NCBI RefSeq assembly: GCF_016406105.1
Contig: NZ_CP066308.1
Coordinates: 2,143,501 to 2,207,500 of the forward strand
Source of the DNA: Brevibacillus composti
Lineage (GTDB): Bacteria > Bacillota > Bacilli > Brevibacillales > Brevibacillaceae
Direction: 5' to 3'
Length of the DNA: 64,000 bases
In this document: positions 27,048-35,761 of the stretch, in pieces
How the letters are laid out: the number at the start of each line of letters is the position of its first letter
Position numbering within the stretch: position 1 is the stretch's first letter
Program-made: the position numbers and the translations under genes
Notes under the pieces: generated by a model
Told to the model about the DNA's origin: nothing
The model's database searches: none
Seen by the model: only the letters and a program-made list of their open reading frames with translations

Positions 27048-27935
27048 ATGGAATTACGACAGATACGTTATGTACTCGCAGTAGCGGAGGAGAGGAGCTT
27101 TTCCCGCGCTGCCAACCGCTTGCATCTGGCTCAGCCGTCTCTGAGCCAGCAGATTGCCAAGCTGGAAAAATTGCTGGGCGTGAACCTGTTTCACCGACTC
27201 CCGCAGCATGTAGAGCTGACAGACGCCGGCCAACGCTTTGTGCAAGTGGCGCAGACGCTGGTGGATCTGGCTGAGGGGCTCGAGCGGGAGATGCGTTCGT
27301 ACGCCGTAGGCGAGAGCGGCAAGCTGTTGGTTGGCAGTCTCCCGATTACCGGAGCCTATGTGCTCCCGCGCGTGATTCCCGATTTTACCCGTCAGTTTCC
27401 CGGGGTGGAGCTGCAGCTTCTGGAAGAGACCTCCAGCAATCTGGAACAAATGCTCGTGCGCGGAAAAATCGATATCAGCCTGCTCACGATGCCCATCTCC
27501 GATCCGACATTGGAGGCGATTCCGGCGATTCATGAAGAGATTTTTCTCGCGGTGCCGCCGCAGCATCCCATTGCGCAAAAAGAAGAGGTGGACCTCGCTG
27601 AACTCGCCGATCAGCCTTTTATTCTATTAAAAGAAGGGCAGGGTTTTCGCACCATTTCGCTGCGCCTTTGCGATGAGGCCGGCTTCCGTCCGCGCATCGT
27701 GTTTGAGAGCACCAACATCCAGACGGTCCAGTCCTTGGTGGCGACGGGAATGGGACTTTCGTTTGCGCCGCGGATGATTACCCTGGCACCGGGAACGACA
27801 GAACCGCCTGTCTATGTGCGCATAGCAGGCCGTCCGTTCCGCACGCTCGTCGTGGCCTATCGCAAAGATCGTCCGTTATCCCGTCCGGCGGAGGCCTTTG
27901 TCAATTGGCTGGTGGATCAGAAAAGTCATTTCTGA
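27048..27935 (+). CDS. LysR family transcriptional regulator
   Basis: 295 residues. The winged HTH is at about 1-60 (MELRQIRYVLAVAEERSFSR, LHLAQPSLSQQIAKLEK), with a periplasmic-binding-protein-like effector domain at about 90-290. Start at 27048, after GGGAGG (27039-27042); an upstream ATG at 27012 adds residues that do not fit the family. Divergence from leuCD suggests it controls them in response to a leucine-pathway metabolite; this is inference. Confidence 0.92.
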   Translation: MELRQIRYVLAVAEERSFSRAANRLHLAQPSLSQQIAKLEKLLGVNLFHRLPQHVELTDAGQRFVQVAQTLVDLAEGLEREMRSYAVGESGKLLVGSLPITGAYVLPRVIPDFTRQFPGVELQLLEETSSNLEQMLVRGKIDISLLTMPISDPTLEAIPAIHEEIFLAVPPQHPIAQKEEVDLAELADQPFILLKEGQGFRTISLRLCDEAGFRPRIVFESTNIQTVQSLVATGMGLSFAPRMITLAPGTTEPPVYVRIAGRPFRTLVVAYRKDRPLSRPAEAFVNWLVDQKSHF

Positions 27936-28016
27936 CAGCCGCCCCATCAGCCGCGACAAGCGAGGCAGCATGTGCTACACTAATGCCAAAATGACACCTG
28001 AGGAGGCGTTATCCCG

Positions 28017-28364
28017 ATGAGAGAAATCAAGACAGAAGCAGAATTCACACAGGCCATCTCCCAAGAGAAGCCGGTTGTCGTCAAATTTTATACAGACTGG
28101 TGCCCGGACTGCCATCGGATCGATCCGTTTATGCCCGCAGTAGAGGAAGCGTACCGCGAAAAAGTGGAGATGGTGGCCGTCAACCGCGATACCCTGCCGG
28201 AGCTGTCCCAACAGCTGGATGTTTTTGGCATCCCCAGCTTTATCGCTTTCGCGAACGGCAAGGAACTGATCCGCTTCGTCAGCAAGCTGGGCAAAAGCCG
28301 GGAAGAGATCGAGCATTTTCTCGACCGTGCCATCCAGGTCAGCGAATCGTTGAAGCAGGCGTAA
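28017..28364 (+). CDS. thioredoxin-fold protein with WCPDC active site
   Basis: 115 residues. Thioredoxin fold with redox pair C29/C32 in DWCPDC and the cis-proline in FGIPSF. The WCPDC centre differs from the WCGPC of housekeeping thioredoxin and is shared by YtpP-like small thioredoxins of Bacillales. A cytosolic disulfide or bacillithiol-linked reductase is likely. GAGGAGG precedes the ATG. It is 7 bases from the pseudouridine synthase. Confidence 0.88.
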   Translation: MREIKTEAEFTQAISQEKPVVVKFYTDWCPDCHRIDPFMPAVEEAYREKVEMVAVNRDTLPELSQQLDVFGIPSFIAFANGKELIRFVSKLGKSREEIEHFLDRAIQVSESLKQA

Positions 28365-28371
28365 CCCTCTG

Positions 28372-29298
28372 ATGATACGCATGGAGAAGCAAGGAGAATG
28401 GCTGGTCGGCACCATCCCGGACGAGGCCGACGATATGCCGGTGGGCACGCTGCTCCGGGAGCAGTGGAAATGGCCCAAAAAACTGGTGCATTTGCTGTTT
28501 CAGCAAAAAGAGGTGTGGCTGGATGAAAGCCCGGTCCCGCAGCATCGCAAAGTGAAAAGCGGGCAGGCGATCCGGGCAAAAGTATGCACCCCCGAACCGC
28601 ACGGGGTCGAACCGTCCGGGGCAACCCTCGATGTCCTCTATGAAGACGATCATCTGCTGATCGCAAACAAGCCCGCCGGCGTGCTTCTGCATCCCACGGA
28701 AAAGCATCACCGCGGGACGCTGGATCACCTCGTAGCGGGGCATTTTCAGCGGACGGGCGTCCAGGCGAGGGTACGCCATGTGCACCGGCTCGATCTGGAG
28801 ACGTCAGGGGCCGTGATGTATGCGAAGCATTCGCTGGCCTCCGCTCTGTTGGACGAAGCCCTGCGACAGAGGCACATCAAGCGGCATTACGTGGCTTACG
28901 TGCAGGGAACCCTGTCAAAGGACAGCGGAACCATCGCGGAACCGATCGGCAAGGACCGCAATCATCCGAGCCGCCGGCGCGTGACGCCGAATGGCGATCC
29001 GGCGATTACCCATTTTCGCGTAACGGAGCGATACGCGGGTGCGACCCGGCTGGAATGCCAGCTGGAGACCGGGCGCACACACCAGATTCGCGTCCATCTC
29101 AGCTATCTCGGCCACCCGCTGCTGGGCGATACCCTCTACGGCGGGAAAGCGGGATTGATCCAGAGACAGGCGCTGCACGCGTTTGCCCTGCGCTTTACCC
29201 ATCCGTTCGGCGGGGAGATGCTCGACGTGCTGGCTTCCATCCCGCCCGAGCTGATGCAGCTCGAAGAGAAGCTGCGTCAATCGCCAATCCGGCGGTAG
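28372..29298 (+). CDS. RluD/RluA family pseudouridine synthase
   Basis: 308 residues. It isomerises uridine in structured RNA. The catalytic Asp is D141 in HRLDLETSG; RTHQIRVHLSYLGHPLLGD and the N-terminal S4-like segment (LLFQQKEVWLDES) support the RluA class. The start has only a weak ribosome site; an ATG at 28381 is an alternative. Which uridine it targets (23S rRNA or tRNA) cannot be told. Confidence 0.9.
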   Translation: MIRMEKQGEWLVGTIPDEADDMPVGTLLREQWKWPKKLVHLLFQQKEVWLDESPVPQHRKVKSGQAIRAKVCTPEPHGVEPSGATLDVLYEDDHLLIANKPAGVLLHPTEKHHRGTLDHLVAGHFQRTGVQARVRHVHRLDLETSGAVMYAKHSLASALLDEALRQRHIKRHYVAYVQGTLSKDSGTIAEPIGKDRNHPSRRRVTPNGDPAITHFRVTERYAGATRLECQLETGRTHQIRVHLSYLGHPLLGDTLYGGKAGLIQRQALHAFALRFTHPFGGEMLDVLASIPPELMQLEEKLRQSPIRR

Positions 29299-29338
29299 CT
29301 GAATAAACTGCCAGGGAAGAAGCAGAGAGGGTGGTACG

Positions 29339-30427
29339 ATGAAACGACCCATCATCGGCATTTTAACCTGGCGGGAAGGCAAGCGATTCGCTGAGCCTGC
29401 CTATTTTCGCAAGCTGATTCGAGCCGGAGAAGAGCTGGGCTGCACGCTCTTTTTGTTCTCCCCGCCCGATGTCTTGGCCGGCGGGAGTCGCGTTCGCGGC
29501 TTCATTCCCACCTCAGGCGGCTGGCAAGCGCGGATGTTTCCACGGCCGGACGCCGTGATCGACCGCTACCGCTATTCGCCCGGCGAGGCATTCAAGCGGT
29601 ACGTGGCCTTTCGCAAGTCCAGCGACTTCCTCTATGCCAACAACCGCCTGGCGAACAAGTGGAGGGTGCATGAGGTGCTGTACAGCGACAGCCGGATGCA
29701 CCCGTGGCTGCCGGAAACCGTCCTGTACAGCCGGGCCAATTTGCACAAGATGCTGACTCGTCACGCCACCATCTACGTCAAGCCTGTCAACGGGACGGGC
29801 GGGCGCAACATCCTGTCCGTGGAAAAGCGCGCCAATGGCTATCATCTCTTGGGACGAGACCGTCAGCGGGCGCGGGTCTCCCTCGTCTTCAAGCAGCTGG
29901 AATCCGTCCAGAGCAGGGTGAAAAAATGGGCGACAAAGGACAAGTACATCGTGCAGCAAGGACTTCATCTGGACCTCGTTCCTGATCGGGCTGTCGACAT
30001 GCGCCTCCTCATTCAAAAGGACGGGGCCGGACGCTGGAGCATCACGGGTGCGGGCATGCGCGTCGGCGGGGCGATGAGCGCCACCTCCAACCTGCATGGA
30101 GGGGGAAAGGCCGTTTCGGCAGAGACCTTTTTGCAGCGGCGCTTCGGGGAAGCGAGAGCACAGGAAATCATGCAAGACTGTGAACGTTTGGCCTATCAGA
30201 CGATGGATACGCTGGAGGGCCACTTTGGCCGGATGATGGAGATGGGATTGGACATCGGCATCGACATTCACGGCCGGCCCTGGCTGATCGAAGTGAACCC
30301 CAAACCGGGACGGGAGATCTTCCGAGAGATGGGGGCCATGCGCAAGTACAAGGAAGCGATCCAGAAGCCCGTCCAGTACGCGCTCTATCTGGCACGGACG
30401 GAGTCGGGAAAAAAAGCGACGGGGTAA
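29339..30427 (+). CDS. YheC/YheD family ATP-grasp protein (spore coat-associated type)
   Basis: 362 residues. ATP-grasp fold with KPVNGTGGRNI (about 142-152) as a nucleotide-binding loop and GIDIHGRPWLIEVNPKPG as the metal/ATP end. The family includes endospore coat-associated YheC and YheD, thought to ligate peptides or sugars; the reaction is not established. GAGAGGGTGG precedes the ATG. Single gene with its own terminator. Confidence 0.88.
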   Translation: MKRPIIGILTWREGKRFAEPAYFRKLIRAGEELGCTLFLFSPPDVLAGGSRVRGFIPTSGGWQARMFPRPDAVIDRYRYSPGEAFKRYVAFRKSSDFLYANNRLANKWRVHEVLYSDSRMHPWLPETVLYSRANLHKMLTRHATIYVKPVNGTGGRNILSVEKRANGYHLLGRDRQRARVSLVFKQLESVQSRVKKWATKDKYIVQQGLHLDLVPDRAVDMRLLIQKDGAGRWSITGAGMRVGGAMSATSNLHGGGKAVSAETFLQRRFGEARAQEIMQDCERLAYQTMDTLEGHFGRMMEMGLDIGIDIHGRPWLIEVNPKPGREIFREMGAMRKYKEAIQKPVQYALYLARTESGKKATG

Positions 30428-30437
30428 TCAGGCGAAG

Positions 30438-30462
30438 CGGCGCATGGAAAGCGCCGTTTTTT
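30438..30462 (+). terminator. terminator of the YheC/D gene
   Basis: CGGCGC (30438-30443) pairs with GCGCCG (30451-30456), then TTTTTT. Confidence 0.88.
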
Positions 30463-30618
30463 CCTGCGCAGGTCCAACGTTTTGCATTCCTTTTGGTCGG
30501 GGTGGGGTGAGCGCGTCCAGCGGGAGCGGTGTGAAACAGAAAGCGGCTTGATTCGTAATACATCATGATTAGACGATGCTCCCTTTTGGCCACAATGGGG
30601 AATGAAGGAGTTGATAGT

Positions 30619-31068
30619 GTGGAGCAGCTAATCCAATTGGCAACCGATTACTGGCCGATCGTCGTCGGGGCGATTCTCTTGATTATTATCTTGCAGTTGA
30701 TCGTGAAAAGTCTGTTTCGCATCATTTCTATTTTTATCGTGATCGGTGTCGTGCTGGTGCTAGTCTTCGAATTTTCGCCGGAACAGGTCATTAACATGGG
30801 GCGCAGCGCTGTGCAGACCACGCAGGACGCCTTGGAGGGCACCGTCGTTCCTTTGTTGGACAAGGAACTGAAGGATGCCACGATCACCTTCCATGAGGAT
30901 GGAAGCTACGAAATGAAGACCAAGAGCATCCGGATTACGGGCAAAAAGGGAGATACGCGAGCAACGGTTCACTACGGAGACAACAGCTGGGACGTAGATG
31001 TAAGCATACTCGGACAGCTGTTTGAGGAGAAGCTGAAAAAGGCGGAGGCTTCCGCCCAATCTTTGTAG
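30619..31068 (+). CDS. small membrane protein of unknown function
   Basis: 149 residues from GTG at 30619, 8 bases after AAGGAG (30605-30610). A long hydrophobic block (about 12-55, with one polar break KSLFR) forms one or two membrane helices. The C-terminal half is soluble and beta-prone (TITFHEDGSYEMKTKSIRITG). I do not recognise it. Confidence 0.7.
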   Translation: MEQLIQLATDYWPIVVGAILLIIILQLIVKSLFRIISIFIVIGVVLVLVFEFSPEQVINMGRSAVQTTQDALEGTVVPLLDKELKDATITFHEDGSYEMKTKSIRITGKKGDTRATVHYGDNSWDVDVSILGQLFEEKLKKAEASAQSL

Positions 31069-31115
31069 TACGGCTTTGGCGAGAGTACACCATCGTGGCC
31101 GGTTAAGCAACCGCG

Positions 31116-31172
31116 ACAGGGCAAGAAGGGAAGGGAGGCAACGCCTCGCAAACCGTCTTGCCCTGTTTCTTT
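31116..31172 (+). terminator. terminator with nested hairpin
   Basis: ACAGGGCAAGA (31116-31126) pairs with TCTTGCCCTGT (31156-31166), then TTCTTT; GAGGC/GCCTC forms an inner hairpin. Confidence 0.8.
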
Positions 31173-31188
31173 GGGGAAAGGCGACGGT

Positions 31189-32631
31189 CTACAGCTGCGG
31201 CGGCTTGCGCAGCAAGCTCGCCTGTTCATAGGCATGCCCGATGCGAATCAGCGACGGCTCGCTGAAGGCTCTTCCCGTGAACATAATCCCAAACGGCTTT
31301 CCCGACGATTCAAAGCCGGCGGGTACCGTGATGGAGGGATACCCGGCTTTTGCCGCGATCCCGTAGCCAAAATCATGGGGATAGAGCAGACAGTCCAGCT
31401 GGTGCTGCTCCAGGACGGCGTCCAGTCCTTCCGTCCGGGACCATCTGAGATCGCGCAGCCTGCTGAGTAGATACGTAGGCTCCGTCAGGGTGCCGCTGGT
31501 CTCTTGCGACTGCTCCAGGATATCCTGGCTATAGCGGAGCGCCACATCCGCATGCGCTTTGTTCCAGGCGATGACATCGGCCAAGGTGCGCAGTGGGAAA
31601 GCGGAAGGAAGACGGGAGAGATAGGCATTTACCCCTGTTTTAAACTCGTAGTAGAGAACGGCTGAATCGGTCGGCTCCGATTCGGAGGGGATCCGGACAT
31701 CGTCCACCAGGACCGCACCGAGCTCCTCCAGGACGCGCAGGGCCGTTTGGAACAAGGAAAGCTGATCGGCATTCATCTGCTCCCCCTGAAAGCTGCGGAC
31801 GATGCCCACTCTCGTCCCCTGGAGCCCGCGCCTATCCAGAAACGGGGTATAGTCGCTGAAAAAATGTCCCTCACTGGCCGCAGTAGCTGGATCTTCCTCG
31901 TCGATCCCGGTCATCGCGCCGAGCAGGATCGCTGCATCTTCGACGGTACGGGCCATCGGACCCGGCGTATCCTGGCTGATGGCGATCGGGATGACGCCGG
32001 AGCGGCTGATCAGTCCCACTGTTGGCTTGATTCCTACCAGCGCGTGGTTGGCAGAGGGGTTCAGGATCGAGCCGGAGGTTTCCGTGCCGATGGCGCCCGC
32101 GGCAAATCCGGCGGCAGCGGCGGCTCCCGAACCGGAGCTGGAGCCACCCGCGTCAAAGAGACCCGGTCCGTAGGGATTGCGCACTTGGCCGCCGCGCGAG
32201 CTGTAGCCGTTGGGCATCTCATGCGACATGAAGTTCGCCCATTCCGTCATATTCGTTTTGCCCAGGATGACCGCACCCGCACTCCGCAGTCGCTGCACCA
32301 GGAAAGCGTCACGGCTGGCATAGGCATGAGCGAGTGCCAGAGAGCCAGCGGAGGTGTGCATTTGGTCCGCTGTGGCGATGTTGTCCTTGAGCAAGACAGG
32401 AATGCCGTGCAGCGGCCCGCGCTCCCCGCGGATTTGCCGCTCCCGGTCCAAAGCCTCGGCAATTTGCAGAGCCTGCGGATTGATCTCGATGATGGCATTG
32501 AGCCCGGCTCCTTGCTTATCGTGCTGCATGATGCGCTCCAGGTAAGCAATCGTAAGCTCCCGGCTGGTGATTTTTCCTGTTCGCATCGCCAACTGCAATG
32601 TGCGAATGCTCGCTTCCGTGTAGTGATCCAA
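31189..32631 (-). CDS. amidase signature family enzyme
   Basis: 480 residues. Ser-cisSer-Lys amidase fold: K82 (LLKDNI), GGSSSGSG at 162-169 with the cis-Ser, and nucleophile S188 in TETSGSI. It hydrolyses an amide; as a stand-alone gene it is not the GatA subunit, since no gatB or gatC is near. The start is TTG at 32631 with GGGGGAAG upstream. Substrate unknown. Confidence 0.9.
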   Translation of the reverse strand: MDHYTEASIRTLQLAMRTGKITSRELTIAYLERIMQHDKQGAGLNAIIEINPQALQIAEALDRERQIRGERGPLHGIPVLLKDNIATADQMHTSAGSLALAHAYASRDAFLVQRLRSAGAVILGKTNMTEWANFMSHEMPNGYSSRGGQVRNPYGPGLFDAGGSSSGSGAAAAAGFAAGAIGTETSGSILNPSANHALVGIKPTVGLISRSGVIPIAISQDTPGPMARTVEDAAILLGAMTGIDEEDPATAASEGHFFSDYTPFLDRRGLQGTRVGIVRSFQGEQMNADQLSLFQTALRVLEELGAVLVDDVRIPSESEPTDSAVLYYEFKTGVNAYLSRLPSAFPLRTLADVIAWNKAHADVALRYSQDILEQSQETSGTLTEPTYLLSRLRDLRWSRTEGLDAVLEQHQLDCLLYPHDFGYGIAAKAGYPSITVPAGFESSGKPFGIMFTGRAFSEPSLIRIGHAYEQASLLRKPPQL

Positions 32632-32944
32632 CGAGACTTCCCCCTTTATGATGAGAAATAGAAAGCAAACTGTTACCGTTAGGGTTCAAGAATAAGCAGG
32701 GAAACCCTCTTTGCGGGGAAGAATTGTTTGTTTGCAGTACCACCGTTCTGCATATTAGCCTTCGCAGAAATGCGAGCGGACCTGGTATCCTGTCGCAGAG
32801 TACGGGGGATGAAACAGTTTGATGTGGCTCTTTTTTTTCGGAGTAACAATATACCCCCAATTTCTCCACGATCAATCGGGAAATTGGGGGTAGTAACAGT
32901 GAAATTTCCTAGACGTTCTCTATCCTTTTCCTATATGTCCGAGC
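32632..32944. other. amidase-trhO intergenic region with large palindrome
   Basis: A perfect 12-base inverted repeat, ACCCCCAATTTC (32853-32864) and GAAATTGGGGGT (32880-32891), stands 54 bases downstream of trhO. It may end trhO transcription, though no strong T tract follows on either strand. The 7-base direct repeat AGTAACA flanks it (32842-32848, 32892-32898). No gene is supported here. Confidence 0.6.
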
Positions 32945-33886
32945 TTACTTGTTCGCCACGGCCGTTTGCAGTTGGGATGCTTCTCCCTCTACATAGCGGT
33001 TGCGCGGGTGCTCGCGGCATTCGTCGGAGCATGAGCGCTTGTATTTTACCTCGCATTCCGGGCAGCAGAAGTGCTGCTTGTTGCAGAAGGGATTGGCGCA
33101 GTTGAGATAGCGGTCTTCCGGCTTGCCGCAATAGTAACATTTACTGATGACGACGTCTTCCTCCGTATGGTTGATCTTCACCGAAATCCGTTCGTCAAAG
33201 ACGTAGCACTTGCCATCCCACAGTCGTCCTTTTACTTCCGGGTCTTTTCCGTAGGTCACGATGCCGCCGTGCAGCTGATACACATCCTGGAAGCCTTCCT
33301 TCAGCAGGATGCCGGTCAATTTTTCGCAGCGGATGCCGCCGGTGCAGTAGGTGAGGACCTTTTTGTCCTTAAACTGGCTCAGGTTTTCGCGAATCCACTC
33401 GGGGAATTCTCGGGAGGACTCGACACCCGGGCGAATCGCTCCGCGGAAGTGACCCAGATCGTATTCATAGTCGTTGCGGCCGTCGATCACGACGACATCA
33501 TCGCGTTGCAGCATTTCATAAAACTCTTTGGGTTGCAGGTATTTGCCAGTCAGTTCCGTCGGATGGAAATCATCCTCCAGGCGCCAGGTAACCAGTTCTT
33601 TTTTCGCGCGAACGAACATTTTTTTAAAGGCATGTCCGTCTGCCTCATCTATTTTAAACCAGATATCCGCAAAACGCGGGTCTTTGCGTACGAACTCCAT
33701 GTAAGCATCGGTCTGTTCCACCGTACCGGAGACGGTGCCGTTCAGCCCCTCCGGAGCGACGATAATTCGTCCTTTCAGACCGAGTTCCTTGCAGAACTGC
33801 AGATGTTCAGCAGCATACTCCTCGTAATTGTCGAGGTGGACATACTTGTAGTAAAGCAGAATACGATACGGTTTTTGTACTTGCAA
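32945..33886 (-). CDS. trhO: tRNA uridine(34) hydroxylase (rhodanese-like)
   Basis: 313 residues from TTG at 33886, which has AAAGGGTG 8 bases upstream; a GTG at 33898 is the alternative. TrhO makes 5-hydroxyuridine at tRNA position 34 using oxygen. Parts: N-terminal UPF0176 domain ([18 protein letters not shown]), rhodanese domain with active Cys in [12 protein letters not shown], and a C-terminal Cys-rich zinc-type segment ([21 protein letters not shown]). Confidence 0.92.
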   Translation of the reverse strand: MQVQKPYRILLYYKYVHLDNYEEYAAEHLQFCKELGLKGRIIVAPEGLNGTVSGTVEQTDAYMEFVRKDPRFADIWFKIDEADGHAFKKMFVRAKKELVTWRLEDDFHPTELTGKYLQPKEFYEMLQRDDVVVIDGRNDYEYDLGHFRGAIRPGVESSREFPEWIRENLSQFKDKKVLTYCTGGIRCEKLTGILLKEGFQDVYQLHGGIVTYGKDPEVKGRLWDGKCYVFDERISVKINHTEEDVVISKCYYCGKPEDRYLNCANPFCNKQHFCCPECEVKYKRSCSDECREHPRNRYVEGEASQLQTAVANK

Positions 33887-33965
33887 TGTACAATTCACCC
33901 TTTCTTGCTATTTGGTTTTACTAAAACGCACACGCTATTATAGCACAGGTAAAAAGTTTTTGCAG

Positions 33966-34006
33966 AAAAAAATAGATCCAGCACGGTAAACACTTCGTGC
34001 CGGATC
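33966..34006 (-). terminator. terminator of the DUF3419 operon
   Basis: On the minus strand GATCCGGCACG (34006-33996) pairs with CGTGCTGGATC (33985-33975), then TATTTTTTT. It also closes the space between this operon and trhO. Confidence 0.88.
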
Positions 34007-34047
34007 GGATTTTGGCCAGACTGACCTGTCGACGAGACGGGGTCTTC

Positions 34048-34749
34048 TTAAGGGGCCGAAGAGACGGCCATATCTTCCACATGCTGCAGGATGTCTGTAT
34101 AGAGGCGGGTGTGGTAGTACATGCCGAGCTCCATTCCTCGCTCGATCAGCGCCTTGTTCTCTCCTTCATAGAGGCGAGCGGTCACTTCGTAGATTTCGTC
34201 CGCATGGGTGATATCCAGCGTTTCATGGTCGGTAAAATGAGCGAGATCGGCATGGTCCCCGTATTCGGCCGATGCGTAGGCCCCGACCAAGGGGGAGACG
34301 CGGGCGACGATTTCCTCGATCACGCCGAGCGCTGCCAGCCCCTCCGGGTAGGGATGGTGCAGGCAGAGGTCCATGATGGCCCGGTTGTAGGCGATCACAC
34401 CGACGCACGGCTTGCTATGCAGCCGCTCCTCCTCCGTGACGCCCAGTCCGTACAGGAACTTCTTGTAGGTCTCCACGTGAACCAGCGCGGTATTCATGCG
34501 CCCGTGCTCCTCAAACAAATTTTCCACCAGCGGCATCCGCAGCCGGTAGTCGGGGATGGCGGTCAGGATCGCCGCCAAAAAGCGCGGAAAGTGCTCGACG
34601 ACATGATACGTCTGAAGAGCGGCTTCCTTGGCTTGCCCCGGCGACACCTTTCTGTTTTTCATCGCTTGAAAAAGCGGGTGCTGCTCTACCTTGGCCCGCG
34701 TAAAAAGCGCGCGGGCGCGCTGCTTGATTTGGTCGTAAGGCGTTGTCAT
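34048..34749 (-). CDS. haem-oxygenase-like diiron protein (CADD/PqqC-like)
   Basis: 233 residues, all-helical. The putative metal set is well preserved: E80/E81 in ENLFEEHG, H91, E145/E146 in VIEEIV, and H175-x3-D179-x2-H182 (HETLDITH). This is the pattern of HDO enzymes such as Chlamydia CADD, which use two irons and oxygen for oxidations or C-C cleavage. PqqC and TenA share the fold but lack this full set. It is last in a four-gene operon, 10 bases after the GNAT gene, so it probably oxidises a product of the upstream transferases. Substrate unknown. Confidence 0.82.
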   Translation of the reverse strand: MTTPYDQIKQRARALFTRAKVEQHPLFQAMKNRKVSPGQAKEAALQTYHVVEHFPRFLAAILTAIPDYRLRMPLVENLFEEHGRMNTALVHVETYKKFLYGLGVTEEERLHSKPCVGVIAYNRAIMDLCLHHPYPEGLAALGVIEEIVARVSPLVGAYASAEYGDHADLAHFTDHETLDITHADEIYEVTARLYEGENKALIERGMELGMYYHTRLYTDILQHVEDMAVSSAP

Positions 34750-34759
34750 ACATGCCCTC

Positions 34760-35761
34760 CTACATCAATGTGATTTCGTGTGCCGCCAGCGACAGGTCGC
34801 GAGGCGGATCGCCGTATGCATAGGTGGTGGAGCGGAGCTTGATGGCCAGCGGGTTGCGGTAGGCTTTCGCTTCCTCGGGCGATAGGCCCGTAAATGCATA
34901 CGCGTACCGCCTCTGCCATCTGCGTGCCAGGTAGGCAAAAAATGCGGGCCGGTGGTCACGCGGCTCGGCGCTGGCGTAATGGGCGAGATAGAGATGGGGA
35001 AAAACGTTCCGCTTCGCCGGCAGGGCGATTGCTCCCCGCAAGCGAAAAGGGGCGTGGAGCATCCGCAGCAGCGGGGGAAGGGAGCGGGAGGCGATCAGCT
35101 TTCGAACAGGCGTCTGATCGACCAGCTTGCAAACAGCAAGCAGCCCATCCGCGCTCCGCAGGCCGAGAAAGACGCCCCCCTCCGCAAACCGCTCCCGATC
35201 TGCAAAGGCAAAGGAGAGCGGAACTGCCCACTGTTCGTAGTGCTTCCAGGCTTCGCCCGCAGAAATCTCCTCCACCTGTTTCCAGTCTCCCGCCAGGGGC
35301 AAAAACAGCGGCATGCCGAGATGAACCGACTGGCCGATGGGAGCGGCGGCCGGAAACAGCCGGTCCCCCCGCAAGAGAGAAGGCCGGTGTGAATTGCTGT
35401 CCCAGACGATCCCGTAGGCCCAGCGGCTTTCTCCCTGCAGCGCTTTGACCGCCTCGTGCACCAGGCGAAAGTAGGCGCGGGTCCCCGTGAACGCCGGATG
35501 CAAACGGAAATCATGCAGGTAGAGCGCGGGCGTCTTTTCTCCCGCGAGGAAGCGATCGATTCGCGTGACGCCGAGGCAGCCGATCAGCCGCTCCCGCCGC
35601 CATAGGCCGTAATAGCGCGACTCTCCCCATGTCCGGCCGAGCGCAAAAAAGTCGGGAGATCGGTCGATGACGAACAAGTCGCTCCCCGTGTCCGAAGTCG
35701 CGGCCAGATCGAGCAGGGCCTGATTATGCTCTTCCGTCAAAAGAGTAACCGCATAGTTCAT
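34760..35761 (-). CDS. GNAT-like acyltransferase, two-domain
   Basis: 333 residues. The N-terminal half (about 20-155) resembles a GNAT fold: GLWRRERLIGCLGVTRI, LYLHDFRLHPAFTGTRAYFRLV (acyl-CoA loop region, key words RLHPAF and GTRAYF). The C-terminal half may be a second, degenerate GNAT unit (KRNVFPHLYLAHYAS). Its ATG overlaps the DUF3419 stop by four bases, so it is translationally coupled. Acyl donor and acceptor are unknown. Confidence 0.7.
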   Translation of the reverse strand: MNYAVTLLTEEHNQALLDLAATSDTGSDLFVIDRSPDFFALGRTWGESRYYGLWRRERLIGCLGVTRIDRFLAGEKTPALYLHDFRLHPAFTGTRAYFRLVHEAVKALQGESRWAYGIVWDSNSHRPSLLRGDRLFPAAAPIGQSVHLGMPLFLPLAGDWKQVEEISAGEAWKHYEQWAVPLSFAFADRERFAEGGVFLGLRSADGLLAVCKLVDQTPVRKLIASRSLPPLLRMLHAPFRLRGAIALPAKRNVFPHLYLAHYASAEPRDHRPAFFAYLARRWQRRYAYAFTGLSPEEAKAYRNPLAIKLRSTTYAYGDPPRDLSLAAHEITLM

